Below, one piece after another: positions 33,661 to 43,340 of a DNA stretch of 64,000 nucleotides (the stretch's first letter is position 1; every line of letters begins with the position of its first letter). A model generated the notes under the pieces. It had not been told where the DNA came from. It did no database searches and saw only the letters and a list, made by a program, of their open reading frames with translations. The translations under genes and the position numbers were made by a program. Source of the stretch: Cryptosporangium phraense (GTDB taxonomy: Bacteria > Actinomycetota > Actinomycetes > Mycobacteriales > Cryptosporangiaceae); the NCBI RefSeq assembly GCF_006912135.1, contig NZ_VIRS01000009.1, positions 124,001-188,000 of the forward strand, written 5' to 3'.

Positions 33661-35073
33661 ATGGGCCGAACGCTTGCGGAGAAAGTCTGGGACGCACACG
33701 TCGTGCGTTCGCAGCCGGGCGAACCGGATCTGCTCTACATCGACCTGCACCTCGTCCACGAGGTGACCAGCCCGCAGGCGTTCGAGGGTCTTCGCCTCGC
33801 CGGCCGGCCGGTCCGCCGCCCGGACCTCACGATCGCAACCGAGGACCACAACGTCCCGACGGTCGACATCGACAAGCCGATCGCCGACCCGGTGAGCCGC
33901 ACCCAGGTCGAGACGTTGCGGAAGAACTGCGCCGAGTTCGGCGTCCGGCTGCACCCGATGGGCGACGCCAGCCAGGGCATCGTCCACGTCATCGGCCCGC
34001 AGTTGGGCCTGACCCAGCCGGGCATGACCGTCGTCTGCGGCGACAGCCACACGTCGACGCACGGCGCTTTCGGGGCGCTGGCGTTCGGCATCGGCACCAG
34101 CGAGGTCGAGCACGTGCTGGCGACCCAGACGCTGCCGCTGCGCCCGTTCAAGACGATGGCCATCAACGTCAAGGGCAGCCTGAACGAGGGCGTGACGCCG
34201 AAGGACATCATCCTCGCGGTGATCGCCAAGATCGGCACCGGCGGCGGCCAGGGCCACGTCCTGGAGTACCGGGGCGAGGCGATCCGGAACCTCTCGATGG
34301 AGGGCCGGATGACGATCTGCAACATGTCGATCGAGGCCGGCGCCCGCGCGGGCATGATCGCGCCCGACGAGACCACGTTCGCCTACCTGAAGGGCCGCGA
34401 CCACGCGCCCCAGGGTCAGGACTGGGACGCCGCGGTCGAGTACTGGAACAGCCTCCCCACCGACGAGGACGCCACGTTCGACGTCGAGGTGGAGATCGAC
34501 GCCGACGCGCTCACGCCGTTCGTCACCTGGGGGACGAACCCCGGCCAGGGGCTGCCGCTGGGCGAGAACGTGCCCGACCCGGCCGCGATCACCGACCCGG
34601 TCGCCCGCACCGCGGCCGAGCGCGCGCTCGAGTACATGGGCCTCACCGCGGGCACTCCGCTGCGCGACATCACGGTCGACACGGTCTTCCTCGGTTCCTG
34701 CACGAACGGCCGCATCGAAGACCTCCGGGCCGCGGCCAAGGTCCTCGACGGGCGGCACGTCGCCAACGGCGTCCGCATGCTGGTCGTACCGGGGTCGATG
34801 CAGGTGAAGCAGCAGGCCGAGGCCGAAGGCCTGGACAAGGTCTTCAACGAGGCCGGCGCGGAGTGGCGGCAGGCCGGTTGTTCGATGTGCCTGGGCATGA
34901 ACCCGGACACGCTCTCGCCCGGCGAGCGCTCCGCCTCCACCTCCAACCGCAACTTCGAGGGACGCCAGGGCAAGGGCGGTCGCACCCACCTGGTGTCGCC
35001 GCTGGTGGCCGCCGCGACCGCGATCACCGGGCACCTGAGCGCGCCCGCTGACCTGCCGCCGACGAGGAGCTGA
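33661..35073 (+). CDS. leuC: 3-isopropylmalate dehydratase, large subunit
   Basis: An aconitase-family protein of 470 aa that interconverts 2- and 3-isopropylmalate and, with citramalate from CimA, makes methylmalates. The [4Fe-4S] ligands are Cys347 in [10 protein letters not shown] and Cys407/Cys410 in [10 protein letters not shown]. Other family marks are [31 protein letters not shown] and the C-terminal [22 protein letters not shown] at 33661. leuD starts 8 bases after its stop. It is probably regulated by the divergent IclR protein. Confidence 0.97.
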   Translation: MGRTLAEKVWDAHVVRSQPGEPDLLYIDLHLVHEVTSPQAFEGLRLAGRPVRRPDLTIATEDHNVPTVDIDKPIADPVSRTQVETLRKNCAEFGVRLHPMGDASQGIVHVIGPQLGLTQPGMTVVCGDSHTSTHGAFGALAFGIGTSEVEHVLATQTLPLRPFKTMAINVKGSLNEGVTPKDIILAVIAKIGTGGGQGHVLEYRGEAIRNLSMEGRMTICNMSIEAGARAGMIAPDETTFAYLKGRDHAPQGQDWDAAVEYWNSLPTDEDATFDVEVEIDADALTPFVTWGTNPGQGLPLGENVPDPAAITDPVARTAAERALEYMGLTAGTPLRDITVDTVFLGSCTNGRIEDLRAAAKVLDGRHVANGVRMLVVPGSMQVKQQAEAEGLDKVFNEAGAEWRQAGCSMCLGMNPDTLSPGERSASTSNRNFEGRQGKGGRTHLVSPLVAAATAITGHLSAPADLPPTRS

Positions 35074-35081
35074 GAAGAACG

Positions 35082-35681
35082 ATGGAGCAATTCACCACGC
35101 ACACCGGCACCGCGGTGCCGCTGCGCCGGTCCAACGTCGACACGGACCAGATCATCCCGGCGGTCTACCTGAAGCGGGTCACCCGCACCGGTTTCGAGGA
35201 CGGATTGTTCTCGGCCTGGCGCGCTGACCCCGATTTCGTGCTCAATCAGCCCCAATACGCGAACGCGACCGTGCTGGTCGCGGGCCCGGAGTTCGGTACC
35301 GGATCCTCGCGTGAGCACGCGGTGTGGGCGTTGATGGACTACGGCTTCAAGGTCGTGATCTCGCCCCGGTTCGCCGATATCTTCCGGGGGAACTCGCTCA
35401 AAGCCGGTCTGTTGACCGTCGTTCTCCCGGAAGAGACCGTCGAGTCGCTCTGGAAGACGATCGAGGCCGATCCGACGACCCCGGTGACCGTCGATCTGGA
35501 AGCCAAGCAGGTGCGAGTCGGCGACCGCGTCGAGGAATTCGAGTTCGACGACTACAGCCGTTGGCGGCTGCTCGAAGGACTCGACGACATCGGCCTCACA
35601 CTGCGGCACGCGGATGCCGTCGATGCCTTCGAAGAGAAGCGTCCGGCCTGGTTGCCGCGCACGCTGACGTCGGCGAAGTAA
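35082..35681 (+). CDS. leuD: 3-isopropylmalate dehydratase, small subunit
   Basis: A swivel-domain subunit of 199 aa that joins LeuC. Seen: [20 protein letters not shown], the [31 protein letters not shown] substrate-recognition block and [13 protein letters not shown]. The ATG follows GAGAAGAACG. Second gene of leuCD; a strong terminator lies 20 bases after the stop. Confidence 0.97.
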   Translation: MEQFTTHTGTAVPLRRSNVDTDQIIPAVYLKRVTRTGFEDGLFSAWRADPDFVLNQPQYANATVLVAGPEFGTGSSREHAVWALMDYGFKVVISPRFADIFRGNSLKAGLLTVVLPEETVESLWKTIEADPTTPVTVDLEAKQVRVGDRVEEFEFDDYSRWRLLEGLDDIGLTLRHADAVDAFEEKRPAWLPRTLTSAK

Positions 35682-35701
35682 GGCCTTCAACCGGTTCGAC
35701 A

Positions 35702-35737
35702 CGGCCGGAATCCGTTGTTCGCAACGGATTCCGGCCG
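35702..35737 (+). terminator. Terminator after leuD
   Basis: CGGCCGGAATCCGTTG and CAACGGATTCCGGCCG form a perfect 16-bp stem with a TTCG tetraloop, followed by AATCTTTTTCG. It is one of the most stable terminators in the window. Confidence 0.92.
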
Positions 35738-35898
35738 AATCTTTTTCGACGGCGAACAGCGCTTCTCACGCGTAAATCAGCTCCCAACCGCCCGAAACCG
35801 TTACGACACAACGAAATTCGTCCCTCAATGGTCATTGTGCATTCTCGAAAGCGGGCCTAACGTTCGCGCCGAGGCGTCCGGCCTGCGCGCATTCGTCC

Positions 35899-35904
35899 TA
35901 GGAT
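35899..35904 (+). promoter_or_regulatory. hup promoter -10 element
   Basis: TAGGAT matches the actinobacterial -10 consensus and lies 21 bases before the GTG start, leaving a short leader with the GAGGGGG ribosome site. The -35 region (GTCCGG at 17 bases) is poor. The 160 bases upstream are less G+C-rich than the genome. Confidence 0.45.
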
Positions 35905-35925
35905 GCGCACTTCGAGGGGGAACTA

Positions 35926-37023
35926 GTGAACAAGACCGAACTGATCGAGACGCTCGTGCAGCGCCTCGGCGACCGTCGTTCCGCGACCGCGGCCCTCGAC
36001 GGCGTGATCGAGGAGATCCAGCGGGCGGTCGCCCGTGGCGACCGAGTAGCGATCACCGGCTTCGGGACTTTCGAGAAGCGGGTGCGGAACGCGCGGACCG
36101 CGCGCAACCCCCGTACCGGTGAGACCGTGAAGGTCAAGAAGACTTTCACCCCGGCGTTCAAGGCCGGGCAGGGCTTCAAGGACATCGTGACCGGCACCAA
36201 GAAGATGACGAAGGCGCCGGTGGCTCCGGCCGCGTCGGCGGGGTCCACCGGGTCGACCGCGGTCTCCGGCTCGACGTCCGCTCCGGTCGCGGCCGCGACC
36301 CGCAGCACCGGCACCACCGCCCGCGCCACCGCGACCCGCAGCACCACGGCCGCCCGCAACGGCGCGGCCCGTCCGGCGTCGGCCCGGACGACCGCCACCC
36401 GCTCGGTCAACGGCACCCCGACCCGCGCGACCAAGGCGACCGCGACCGCCACGAAGGCGGCCCCGGCCAAGACCGCGACGCGATCGACGGCCACGAAGTC
36501 GACGGCGAAGGCCACCGCCACCAAGGCTCCGGCCCGCACCGCGACGAAGACGACGGCCGCGAAGGCGACGGCGGCCAAGTCGACCGCCACCAAGGCCACC
36601 GCCGCGAAGTCCACCGCCGCGAAGTCCACCGCGGCGAAGTCGACCGCCACCAAGGCGACGGCCGCCAAGTCCACCGCGACGAAGGCGTCCGCGGCCAAGG
36701 CGACGACCGCGCGCGCGAACACCGCGGCCAAGAGCGCCGCGACCAGGGCGACCGCGGCCAAGACCACCGCGACCAAGGCGGCGGCCAAGACCACCGCGGC
36801 CAAGGCCACGGCGGCCAAGTCCACGGCGGCCAAGGCGACCGCGGCCAAGTCGACCGCGGCCAAGGCCACCGCCACCGCCACCAAGGCCACGGCCAAGTCC
36901 ACGCCGGCCAAGGCCACGAAGACGAGCCCCGCCGCCGCACCGGCGAAGACCGCGACCGCCAAGGCCGCCGCGCCGAAGGCGACCAGCAAGAAGGCGAAGC
37001 CGGCCGGCAAGAAGAAGAAGTAA
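35926..37023 (+). CDS. hup: HU-family DNA-binding protein with very long Lys/Ala/Thr tail
   Basis: A protein of 365 aa. Residues 1-90 are a full HU domain ([59 protein letters not shown]), which bends DNA. Residues from about 95 on are a basic tail of roughly 270 aa made of degenerate TAAKST, TATKAT and KTTAAKAT units, ending in [11 protein letters not shown]. Similar tails in mycobacterial HupB and Streptomyces HupS are much shorter (whole proteins about 215 aa). The tail resembles linker-histone C-termini and should compact DNA and be a target for acetylation. GTG start. The locus order leuD-hup-mutT1 is the mycobacterial one. Confidence 0.94.
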   Translation: MNKTELIETLVQRLGDRRSATAALDGVIEEIQRAVARGDRVAITGFGTFEKRVRNARTARNPRTGETVKVKKTFTPAFKAGQGFKDIVTGTKKMTKAPVAPAASAGSTGSTAVSGSTSAPVAAATRSTGTTARATATRSTTAARNGAARPASARTTATRSVNGTPTRATKATATATKAAPAKTATRSTATKSTAKATATKAPARTATKTTAAKATAAKSTATKATAAKSTAAKSTAAKSTATKATAAKSTATKASAAKATTARANTAAKSAATRATAAKTTATKAAAKTTAAKATAAKSTAAKATAAKSTAAKATATATKATAKSTPAKATKTSPAAAPAKTATAKAAAPKATSKKAKPAGKKKK

Positions 37024-37110
37024 TTCGCGGAATCCGACCGGGACACCCGGGCGCGCGACCTTCGAGACGTCGCGGGGAAGCGACGTTTCCGGTCGCGCGA
37101 GCCGGGATCT

Positions 37111-37144
37111 ACGACGAACCGGGGTTCACACCCCGGTTCGTCGT
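37111..37144. terminator. Bidirectional terminator between hup and mutT1
   Basis: ACGACGAACCGGGGT and ACCCCGGTTCGTCGT form a perfect 15-bp stem around TCAC, followed by TTTTC on the + strand. It lies 2 bases from the convergent mutT1 stop and can serve both genes. Confidence 0.88.
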
Positions 37145-37146
37145 TT

Positions 37147-38088
37147 TCAGCTCTCCGGACGAATCGACGCCAGGTAATCGGCGCGCACGAGCCGCTCGCC
37201 GGCGAAATGCAGCGCCCAGATGCTGCCTTTCCGGCTACGCAGATCGCCGTCGCGATGGGCGGCCGGATTGGCGTCGACCACCGCGTCGTCGATCTCGGCG
37301 AGCTCGGAGACCACGCCGGGAATGAGCCCGCCCTGGCTGCACACCGCGGTCACCCCGCCCTTGAGCGCGAGCTCGCGGATCCGGGCGACGACCACCGACG
37401 AGTCGTCCCAGAACGCCTCCTCGTCGAACACCGGGTCGGTGACGACGTCGAGGCCCAGAACGGCCGCGAGCGGCTCGATCGTCTGGCGGCAGCGGACCTT
37501 GTCGGCCGAGTGCACGCGCTCCGGCGAGAACCAGGGCAGCAGCTCGCCCAGCCAGACCGCCTGGGCCTGCCCGCTGGGCTCCAGCGGACGCTCGGCGTCG
37601 GGCCCGGTCCAGGTCTTCTTGTCGCCGGCCTTCGCGTGCCGCACCAGCAGCACCGAACCGGTGATCGGGGGTAGCGCGGCGAACGCGCGGATCACGGTCG
37701 CGTCGTGTTCGTGCGTCACCCGCTCGACCGCCTGCGACGGGCTCATCCACTCCAGGCCGTCGACCTCGTCGTTGCGGGCGAACTCACCGCCGGCGGCCCG
37801 CATGGCCCAGTAGTCGACGACCTTCGGCACCACGGCCGGGCCGTCGTGCTGACCCCGCGGCGACACCAGGTACGACGTCGACGGCAGCCGCGGGCCGACG
37901 ACCGGCTGCAGCCCGGTCTCCTCGATCACCTCGCGGCAGGCCGCGGCCAGCACGTGCTCGTTGCCGTCGAGCTTGCCCTTCGGCAGCGACCAGTCGTCGT
38001 ACCGCGGCCGGTGCACGAGCACCAGTTCGAGCCCGCCCGGCGCCGTCCGCCAGACGACGCCCCCCGCCGCGCGGATCTCCGTACTCAT
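37147..38088 (-). CDS. mutT1: MutT1-type Nudix hydrolase with histidine-phosphatase domain
   Basis: A protein of 313 aa. The N-terminal Nudix box is GKLDGNEHVLAAACREVIEETG (split here: GKLDGNE..REVIEETG), and the C-terminal half is a SixA/phosphoglycerate-mutase-like domain with LVRHAKAGDKK and CRQTIEPL. Mycobacterial MutT1 has this two-domain build and hydrolyses 8-oxo-(d)GTP and diadenosine polyphosphates. ATG at 38088 overlaps the CYTH-CHAD stop by 4 bases; it is the last gene of the leftward fbiD-csp-ppk1-CHAD-mutT1 run. Confidence 0.92.
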   Translation of the reverse strand: MSTEIRAAGGVVWRTAPGGLELVLVHRPRYDDWSLPKGKLDGNEHVLAAACREVIEETGLQPVVGPRLPSTSYLVSPRGQHDGPAVVPKVVDYWAMRAAGGEFARNDEVDGLEWMSPSQAVERVTHEHDATVIRAFAALPPITGSVLLVRHAKAGDKKTWTGPDAERPLEPSGQAQAVWLGELLPWFSPERVHSADKVRCRQTIEPLAAVLGLDVVTDPVFDEEAFWDDSSVVVARIRELALKGGVTAVCSQGGLIPGVVSELAEIDDAVVDANPAAHRDGDLRSRKGSIWALHFAGERLVRADYLASIRPES

Positions 38089-39623
38089 CGCAACCAGGAC
38101 GTGAGTTTCGGCCGGTCGGTGCGTTCCCAGACCGGCGGGAAGTGGACGCGTGACTCGCGCACCGCCGCCCGCTCGCGCTCGATCAGCCGGCCGCAGGTGA
38201 GCACCACGTCGGTGTCGTCCGGATGGGCGGTCGCGATGTCGTGCCACTCGTCGGCGGCGATCGCGGCGTCCTGGTGCTCGCCGAGCACCTCCTGGACCTC
38301 CGCGCAGGCCTTGGCCAGCCGGGTCGCGGGCGCCCCGACCGCGGGAGCGACGGCCTCGGCCGCGTAGCGGGCGCGCTTGGCCCGGATCCGCGCGTTGTGC
38401 CAGGTCTCGTCCGGGTCGTCGAGCGTCAGCTTGCCCGCCTTGGACGCGAGCTTGTCCCAGACCACCTCGACCATCGACGGCAGCACCCAGACCGCACGCT
38501 GCTCGGCCAGGTCGTGGGTCTGGGGGGTGCGCACGGTGTCGATCAACAGGTCAAGCAGGGCCGGATAGCGGTCCGAACTCAATGCGGCGTCCAGATTCTC
38601 CAGCGCCCGACGCTGGCGGGTCTCGAGGATCGCGTCGATCCGTCGGATGGCCGTCTCGTCCACGGGCGCGAGTGGGTCGGTGTCAGCCGTCGACCGTAGC
38701 CGGGCCCGCAGGACTTCGGCGTCCCGGGGGCCGCCCAGGGCCGCGGCCAGCCACTTCAGTTCGGCGTCGAGCGGCGCCGCCCAGTCCGGGTCGACCAGCG
38801 GGCCGAACGTCCGGAGGTCGCTGCGCATCCGTCGGCACGCGACGCGCGCCTGGTGCACCGCGTCCTTCTCGTTCCGGCGCACGCGGACGTCGTAGTCGAG
38901 CAGCCGTCGGGCGGACCGGCGCATCACGAACGCGATCGCGTCGGCGGCCGAGGACTTCGGGGTGAGCTCACCGGCGACCGGCAGGTCGGGCGGTGCGGTG
39001 GCCCGGCGGCCGAGCGCACGCACCAGCTTCGGCGTCGTCGCGCCACCGGCGGCGCCGGCCGCGGCGAGCGCCTCGGCCGTCTTGCCCATCACGACGTCCG
39101 CGCCGCCGCGCGAGGACTTCCGCTCGACCTCGAGCTCGCGGAACGTCGTGCGGACGCCGGAGGAGTCGGCGAGCAGCCCGCGGCCCTCGGACACCTCGAC
39201 GGTGTCGTCGACCAGCTCGGCCAGCGTGCCCTTCTTGTCGCGGATCAGGTACCGGTCGCGGTCGGTGCGCAGCGTCGCCACCGCGACCAGCGGCTCGGTG
39301 CGGACCCAGGCGGTGACCAGGCTGGTCAGCTCCAGCGGGGGAGTGTCGGCCGGGCCGTCGACCGCGATCTCCTCGCGGACGGTCGCCCCGGCCGCGGTGG
39401 CCCCCTTGGGCAGCTTCAGGTGCCAGGGCGGCCCGTCTTCCCCGGTGCGGTGGCGCAGCGTGATCCCGAGGCGCGCCAGGCGAAGGTCGGCGGTGTCGTA
39501 GTAAACGGCGGTGAGGGTCTGGCGACCCTGGGGCTCCACCCGGTGCCCGTCGCCGAGTGCCGCCGTCAGGTCCGGAAGGACGAAACGACCGTGGACGCCG
39601 AACTTCAGCTCTTCTTCGCGCAA
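38085..39623 (-). CDS. CYTH-CHAD domain protein (polyphosphate-associated)
   Basis: A protein of 512 aa. The N-terminal CYTH (triphosphate tunnel) domain has the ExExK start EEELKF, then AVYYDTADLRLARLGITLRHRTG and ELEVERK. The C-terminal CHAD domain, from about residue 220, is helical with conserved basic residues (VHQARVACRRMRSDLRTF, LGGPRDAEVLRARL, WHNARIRAKRARYAAEAV), which bind polyphosphate in characterised members. Start TTG at 39623, 15 bases after ppk1, so it is probably in the same transcript. A role in polyphosphate binding or tripolyphosphate hydrolysis fits; the catalytic activity is unproven. Confidence 0.9.
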   Translation of the reverse strand: MREEELKFGVHGRFVLPDLTAALGDGHRVEPQGRQTLTAVYYDTADLRLARLGITLRHRTGEDGPPWHLKLPKGATAAGATVREEIAVDGPADTPPLELTSLVTAWVRTEPLVAVATLRTDRDRYLIRDKKGTLAELVDDTVEVSEGRGLLADSSGVRTTFRELEVERKSSRGGADVVMGKTAEALAAAGAAGGATTPKLVRALGRRATAPPDLPVAGELTPKSSAADAIAFVMRRSARRLLDYDVRVRRNEKDAVHQARVACRRMRSDLRTFGPLVDPDWAAPLDAELKWLAAALGGPRDAEVLRARLRSTADTDPLAPVDETAIRRIDAILETRQRRALENLDAALSSDRYPALLDLLIDTVRTPQTHDLAEQRAVWVLPSMVEVVWDKLASKAGKLTLDDPDETWHNARIRAKRARYAAEAVAPAVGAPATRLAKACAEVQEVLGEHQDAAIAADEWHDIATAHPDDTDVVLTCGRLIERERAAVRESRVHFPPVWERTDRPKLTSWLR

Positions 39624-39638
39624 TGGAATCCGTTCCCG

Positions 39639-42182
39639 TCAGCCGATGATCCGGGTCAGCAGAGTTTCCTGGACGTCACGCAGCGGGCGGTCGGGCGTCC
39701 CCTGGCGGCGGGTCCAGGCGCCGTCGGGCCCGAGGTCGAAGCCGGCGGCCGACGCGGCCAGCGACGTGTCGAGCGTCGACCGGAGCATGCGCCTGGCCTG
39801 GTCGTCGGAGACCCGCACCATCGCCTCGACGCGCCGGTCGAGGTTGCGGTGCATCATGTCGGCCGAGCCGATCCAGAACTCCTCGGCCTCGGTGCCGGGA
39901 GCGCCGTTGCCGAACCGGATGACCCGGGAGTGCTCGAGGAACCGGCCCAGGATCGACCGGACCCGGATGTTCTCCGACAGCCCCGGCACGCCCGGGCGCA
40001 GCGCGCAGATCCCGCGGATGACCAGGTCGACCCGGACACCGGCCCGGGACGCCCGGTACAGCGCGTCGATGATGCCCTCGTCGACGATCGAGTTCGCCTT
40101 CAGCTGCATCAGGCCCGGCCGGCCGGCCTTCACGTGCTCGATCTCGCGCTCGACGCGCTCGACGATCCCGCGGCGGACGCCGTACGGCGCCACCATCAGC
40201 GTCCGGTAGTCGGTCTGGCGCGAGTAGCCGGTGAGGACGTTGAACAGGTCGGTCAGGTCGCGGCCGACGTCCGGGTCGGCCGTGAACAGGCCGAGGTCCT
40301 CGTAGAGCCGGGCGGTCTTCGGGTTGTAGTTGCCGGTGCCGATGTGCGCGTACCGACGGATCCGCCCGTTCTCGTTGCGGACGACCAGCGACGTCTTGCA
40401 GTGCGTCTTCAGCCCCACCAGGCCGTAGACGACGTGGCAGCCCGCCCGCTCCAGCGCCTTGGCCCAGGAGATGTTGGCCTGCTCGTCGAAGCGCGCCTTG
40501 ATCTCGACCAGGACGACGACCTGCTTGCCGGCGCTGGCCGCGTCGATCAGCGCATCGACGATCGGCGAGTCGCCGGACGTGCGGTAGAGCGTCTGCTTGA
40601 TCGCCAGCACGTTCGGGTCGGCCGCGGCCTGCTCGATGAAGCGCTGCACGCTGGTCGCGAACGAGTGGTACGGGTGGTGCACGAGCACGTCGCCCTCGCG
40701 CAGCGTCGCGAACACGCTGCGCGGGGTCTCACCCTCGGCGAAGCGCGGGTGGGTCGCGGGCACGAACGGCTCGTACTTCAGGTCCGGCCGGTCGACGCCG
40801 GCCAGCGCGAACAGCCCGGAGAGGTCGAGCAGGCCGGGCACCCGGAGCACGTCCTGCTCGGCGACGTCGAGCTCGCGGACCAGCAGCTCGAGCACGTGCT
40901 CGCTGACGTTCGCGGCCACCTCGAGCCGGACGACCGGCCCGAACCGGCGCCGGGCCAGCTCGCGTTCGAGGGCCTGGAGCAGGTCCTCGTCCCGGTCTTC
41001 CTCGACCTCCAGGTCGGCGTTGCGGGTGACCCGGAACAGGTGGTGCTCGACCACCTGCATGCCCGGGAACAGCTGCGACAGGTGGACCGCGATCAGGTCT
41101 TCGACCGGCAGGAACCCACCCTGCACGGCGACGAACCGGGGCACGTTGTCGGGCACCTTGACCCGGGCGAAACGCTCCGAGGCCTGCCCGCCCTCGGGGT
41201 CGCGGACGACCACCGCGAGGTTCAGCGAGAGCCCGCTGATGTACGGGAACGGGTGCGCCGGGTCGACCGCCAGCGGCGTGAGCACCGGGAAGATCAGCTC
41301 GCGGAAGAACCGGTGCAGGCGGTGCTGCTCGTCGTCGTTGAGCTCGGCCCAGTGCAGGATCTTGACGCCGGCCGCCTCGAGCGCGGGCTGGACGTCGTCG
41401 GAGAAGCAGCGGGCGTGGCGCTCGACCAGCTCGGCGCCGCGCTGGGCGATCAGCGCGAGCTGGTCGCCCGCCGAGAGCCCGTCGACCGACCGGACCGAGA
41501 GGCCGGTGGACTGGCGGCGCTTCAGGCCGGCCACCCGGACCATGTAGAACTCGTCGAGGTTCGAGGCGAAGATCGCCAGGAACTTGGCCCGCTCGAGCAG
41601 CGGCACCGCCGGGTCCTCGGCCAGCGCAAGCACGCGGGCGTTGAAGTCGAGCCAGGACAGCTCGCGGTTGAGGAACCGGCCGTCGGGGAGCGGCTGGTCG
41701 ATCGAGGGATCTTCCTCGGCCAGCTGTTCGATCTCCTCGGCGAGCTCGGCCGCCGGTGGCACCGGGAACGTCTCCGGCGGCACGTCCCAGGTCGGGTCGC
41801 TGTCGGCCACCGACTCGACGCCGGACGCGGTCGCGTCCCCGGCGACCGCGGCCGCGGTCGACGCGGTGACCGCGCTCACGCCGGCCAGGCCGTTGCCGGG
41901 CTCGCCCAGGGTGCCCGCATCGAGCTCACCCGGGTCGGGTTCCGGGTCGGCCGGGGCCACGCCGGCGGCCGCCCGCTCGGCGGCCGACACCTGCTCGGCC
42001 GGCGGTTCGGCCGGGGCCCCGGCCGGGGCTTCGGCCGGGGCCTCGGTCGGGGTGCTGCCGTTCGGGATGGACGGGGAGGCGGTGCGGCCGCGGGGGGTGA
42101 AGCGGCCGTTGGCGTCTCGCTGACGGGCCGTCCGGGCCGCCGAGGCGCTGGTGGTCGCGGTGCTGTCGGTCGGAGCGCTCAC
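39639..42182 (-). CDS. ppk1: Polyphosphate kinase 1
   Basis: A protein of 847 aa that makes inorganic polyphosphate from ATP reversibly. The core starts at [21 protein letters not shown] (about residue 170). Key parts: [39 protein letters not shown], the autophosphorylated His in [18 protein letters not shown] (about residue 611) and the second His in [12 protein letters not shown] (about 777). The first 165 residues are an added low-complexity region rich in Ala, Pro and Glu, absent from E. coli-type PPK1 and probably disordered. GTG start at 42182. Neighbours: csp-like gene upstream, CYTH-CHAD downstream. Confidence 0.96.
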   Translation of the reverse strand: MSAPTDSTATTSASAARTARQRDANGRFTPRGRTASPSIPNGSTPTEAPAEAPAGAPAEPPAEQVSAAERAAAGVAPADPEPDPGELDAGTLGEPGNGLAGVSAVTASTAAAVAGDATASGVESVADSDPTWDVPPETFPVPPAAELAEEIEQLAEEDPSIDQPLPDGRFLNRELSWLDFNARVLALAEDPAVPLLERAKFLAIFASNLDEFYMVRVAGLKRRQSTGLSVRSVDGLSAGDQLALIAQRGAELVERHARCFSDDVQPALEAAGVKILHWAELNDDEQHRLHRFFRELIFPVLTPLAVDPAHPFPYISGLSLNLAVVVRDPEGGQASERFARVKVPDNVPRFVAVQGGFLPVEDLIAVHLSQLFPGMQVVEHHLFRVTRNADLEVEEDRDEDLLQALERELARRRFGPVVRLEVAANVSEHVLELLVRELDVAEQDVLRVPGLLDLSGLFALAGVDRPDLKYEPFVPATHPRFAEGETPRSVFATLREGDVLVHHPYHSFATSVQRFIEQAAADPNVLAIKQTLYRTSGDSPIVDALIDAASAGKQVVVLVEIKARFDEQANISWAKALERAGCHVVYGLVGLKTHCKTSLVVRNENGRIRRYAHIGTGNYNPKTARLYEDLGLFTADPDVGRDLTDLFNVLTGYSRQTDYRTLMVAPYGVRRGIVERVEREIEHVKAGRPGLMQLKANSIVDEGIIDALYRASRAGVRVDLVIRGICALRPGVPGLSENIRVRSILGRFLEHSRVIRFGNGAPGTEAEEFWIGSADMMHRNLDRRVEAMVRVSDDQARRMLRSTLDTSLAASAAGFDLGPDGAWTRRQGTPDRPLRDVQETLLTRIIG

Positions 42183-42229
42183 GGTCCCATCCTTCCCGTT
42201 GTCGGGTGCTTCCTGTCCAGAAATCCCAA

Positions 42230-42448
42230 TCAGCTCGGGAACGTAACGATCGTCACCGCGATCACGTCGCCGGTGGCGTCCCGTTCCAGCCGGACCCGCT
42301 GGCCCGGCCGGAGCAATCGCAGCCCGCCGGCGTCGAACGCCGCCGTGCTGAACGGAACGTCGCTGCCGTCGTCGAGCAGGACGCTGCCGTCCCGGCTATC
42401 CGGGGCGAAGTGGCGCACAGTGCCCTGGATACTCGTCACGGTGTTCAC
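42230..42448 (-). CDS. Small cold-shock-domain-like protein
   Basis: A protein of 72 aa. [48 protein letters not shown] has the layout of a cold-shock OB fold (GTV..F....G.V..DDG.DV.F), but the RNA-binding aromatics of RNP1/RNP2 (GFGFI, VFVH) are largely missing. So nucleic-acid binding is uncertain. GTG start at 42448, one base from the end of fbiD; 47 bases upstream of ppk1. Similar small proteins occupy this place in other actinobacteria. Confidence 0.75.
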   Translation of the reverse strand: MNTVTSIQGTVRHFAPDSRDGSVLLDDGSDVPFSTAAFDAGGLRLLRPGQRVRLERDATGDVIAVTIVTFPS

Positions 42449-42449
42449 T

Positions 42450-43244
42450 CTAAATGTGGATCGGTGCGGTCCGCGCCGGGGTTGGTGCCTTCTGTCCGTC
42501 TGATGAGACCCCGATTTCGAGCAGCGCCGCGGTTCGAGGGCCCAAACCGAGGCTCCGGACTGCGTCGAGGTCGGCTGCGGTGTCGACGTCCTGCCGGAGC
42601 GACGGGACGACCAGCGAGCTCGTCAGGTCGAGCGCGCCGTCCCGGGCGTGGAGCAGCGCCGACCCGGGGCCGTAGGCGGGCTCCAGCGCGAGCCGCCCCG
42701 GAGCGGCCAGCAGCGTCGTGCCGGTGCCGGTGGCGTCGGGGACGAACGCGCGGGCGCCCAGGCGCTCGGCCGCGCGCAGGGCGGCGTCCAGATCTGTGCT
42801 TTTCAGGGCGGGCAGGTCCGCGCCGACGGACGCGGTGCCGGCCCGGCCGCGACCGTCGGTCGCGCTCAACAGGGCCGCGACCGAGGCCCCCTGCCGCAGT
42901 GCGGCGTTGAGGCCGTCGGCCGGTGCGTCGCGGACGCAGACCGCGCCGAGGTCGCCGAGCGCGGCCGTCGCCACCGGATCGTCGGTCACCACGACGACGC
43001 GGTCGACGCGGACGGCGCCGAGCAGGGCCGTGACCGTGTCGAGCGCCATCGCGAGCGCGATCGCCGCGTGCCAGTCGGCGTCACCGTCGCCGGGCAGGCC
43101 GAAATCGCCGTCCAGCGCGCCGAACGGGTCCGGGCCGCTGAGGTAGTAGGCGGACAGCGCGGCGGCCGCCGGGAGCGTCGCACGCAGCCGGCTCTTGGCC
43201 AGACCCAGAGGCTTGACCGGCGTCACGATCGACCATCCCGTCAC
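42450..43244 (-). CDS. fbiD: 2-phospho-L-lactate/PEP guanylyltransferase (F420 biosynthesis)
   Basis: A protein of 264 aa, of the CofC/FbiD family. It activates phosphoenolpyruvate or 2-phospholactate with GTP for coenzyme F420 synthesis. Seen: WSIVTPVKPLGLAKSRL (nucleotide-binding start), DRVVVVTDDP, GLNAALRQGAS, the metal site VGADLPALKSTDL and the C-terminal PSLRQDVDTAADLDAVRSLGLGPRT. GTG start at 43244 after GGAG. In M. tuberculosis the same gene (Rv2983) precedes ppk1. It implies that the organism makes F420. Divergent from plsC. Confidence 0.9.
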   Translation of the reverse strand: MTGWSIVTPVKPLGLAKSRLRATLPAAAALSAYYLSGPDPFGALDGDFGLPGDGDADWHAAIALAMALDTVTALLGAVRVDRVVVVTDDPVATAALGDLGAVCVRDAPADGLNAALRQGASVAALLSATDGRGRAGTASVGADLPALKSTDLDAALRAAERLGARAFVPDATGTGTTLLAAPGRLALEPAYGPGSALLHARDGALDLTSSLVVPSLRQDVDTAADLDAVRSLGLGPRTAALLEIGVSSDGQKAPTPARTAPIHI

Positions 43245-43340
43245 AGCTCCATCCTCACACCATTCAGAAATAAGGCCCGCGTGCGGCGTAGGGTGAGGTT
43301 TCTTGCAGGGTGCGGCAGAGGGCGAGGAGGCGGCACTGCG

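Noticed and set aside
38853-42503. Open frame of 1216 codons on the + strand across CYTH-CHAD and ppk1
   Set aside because: It is antisense to two well-identified genes, has low-complexity Arg/Gly/Val/Asp content and no family. Long antisense frames arise because third-position G/C bias removes stops in this DNA.
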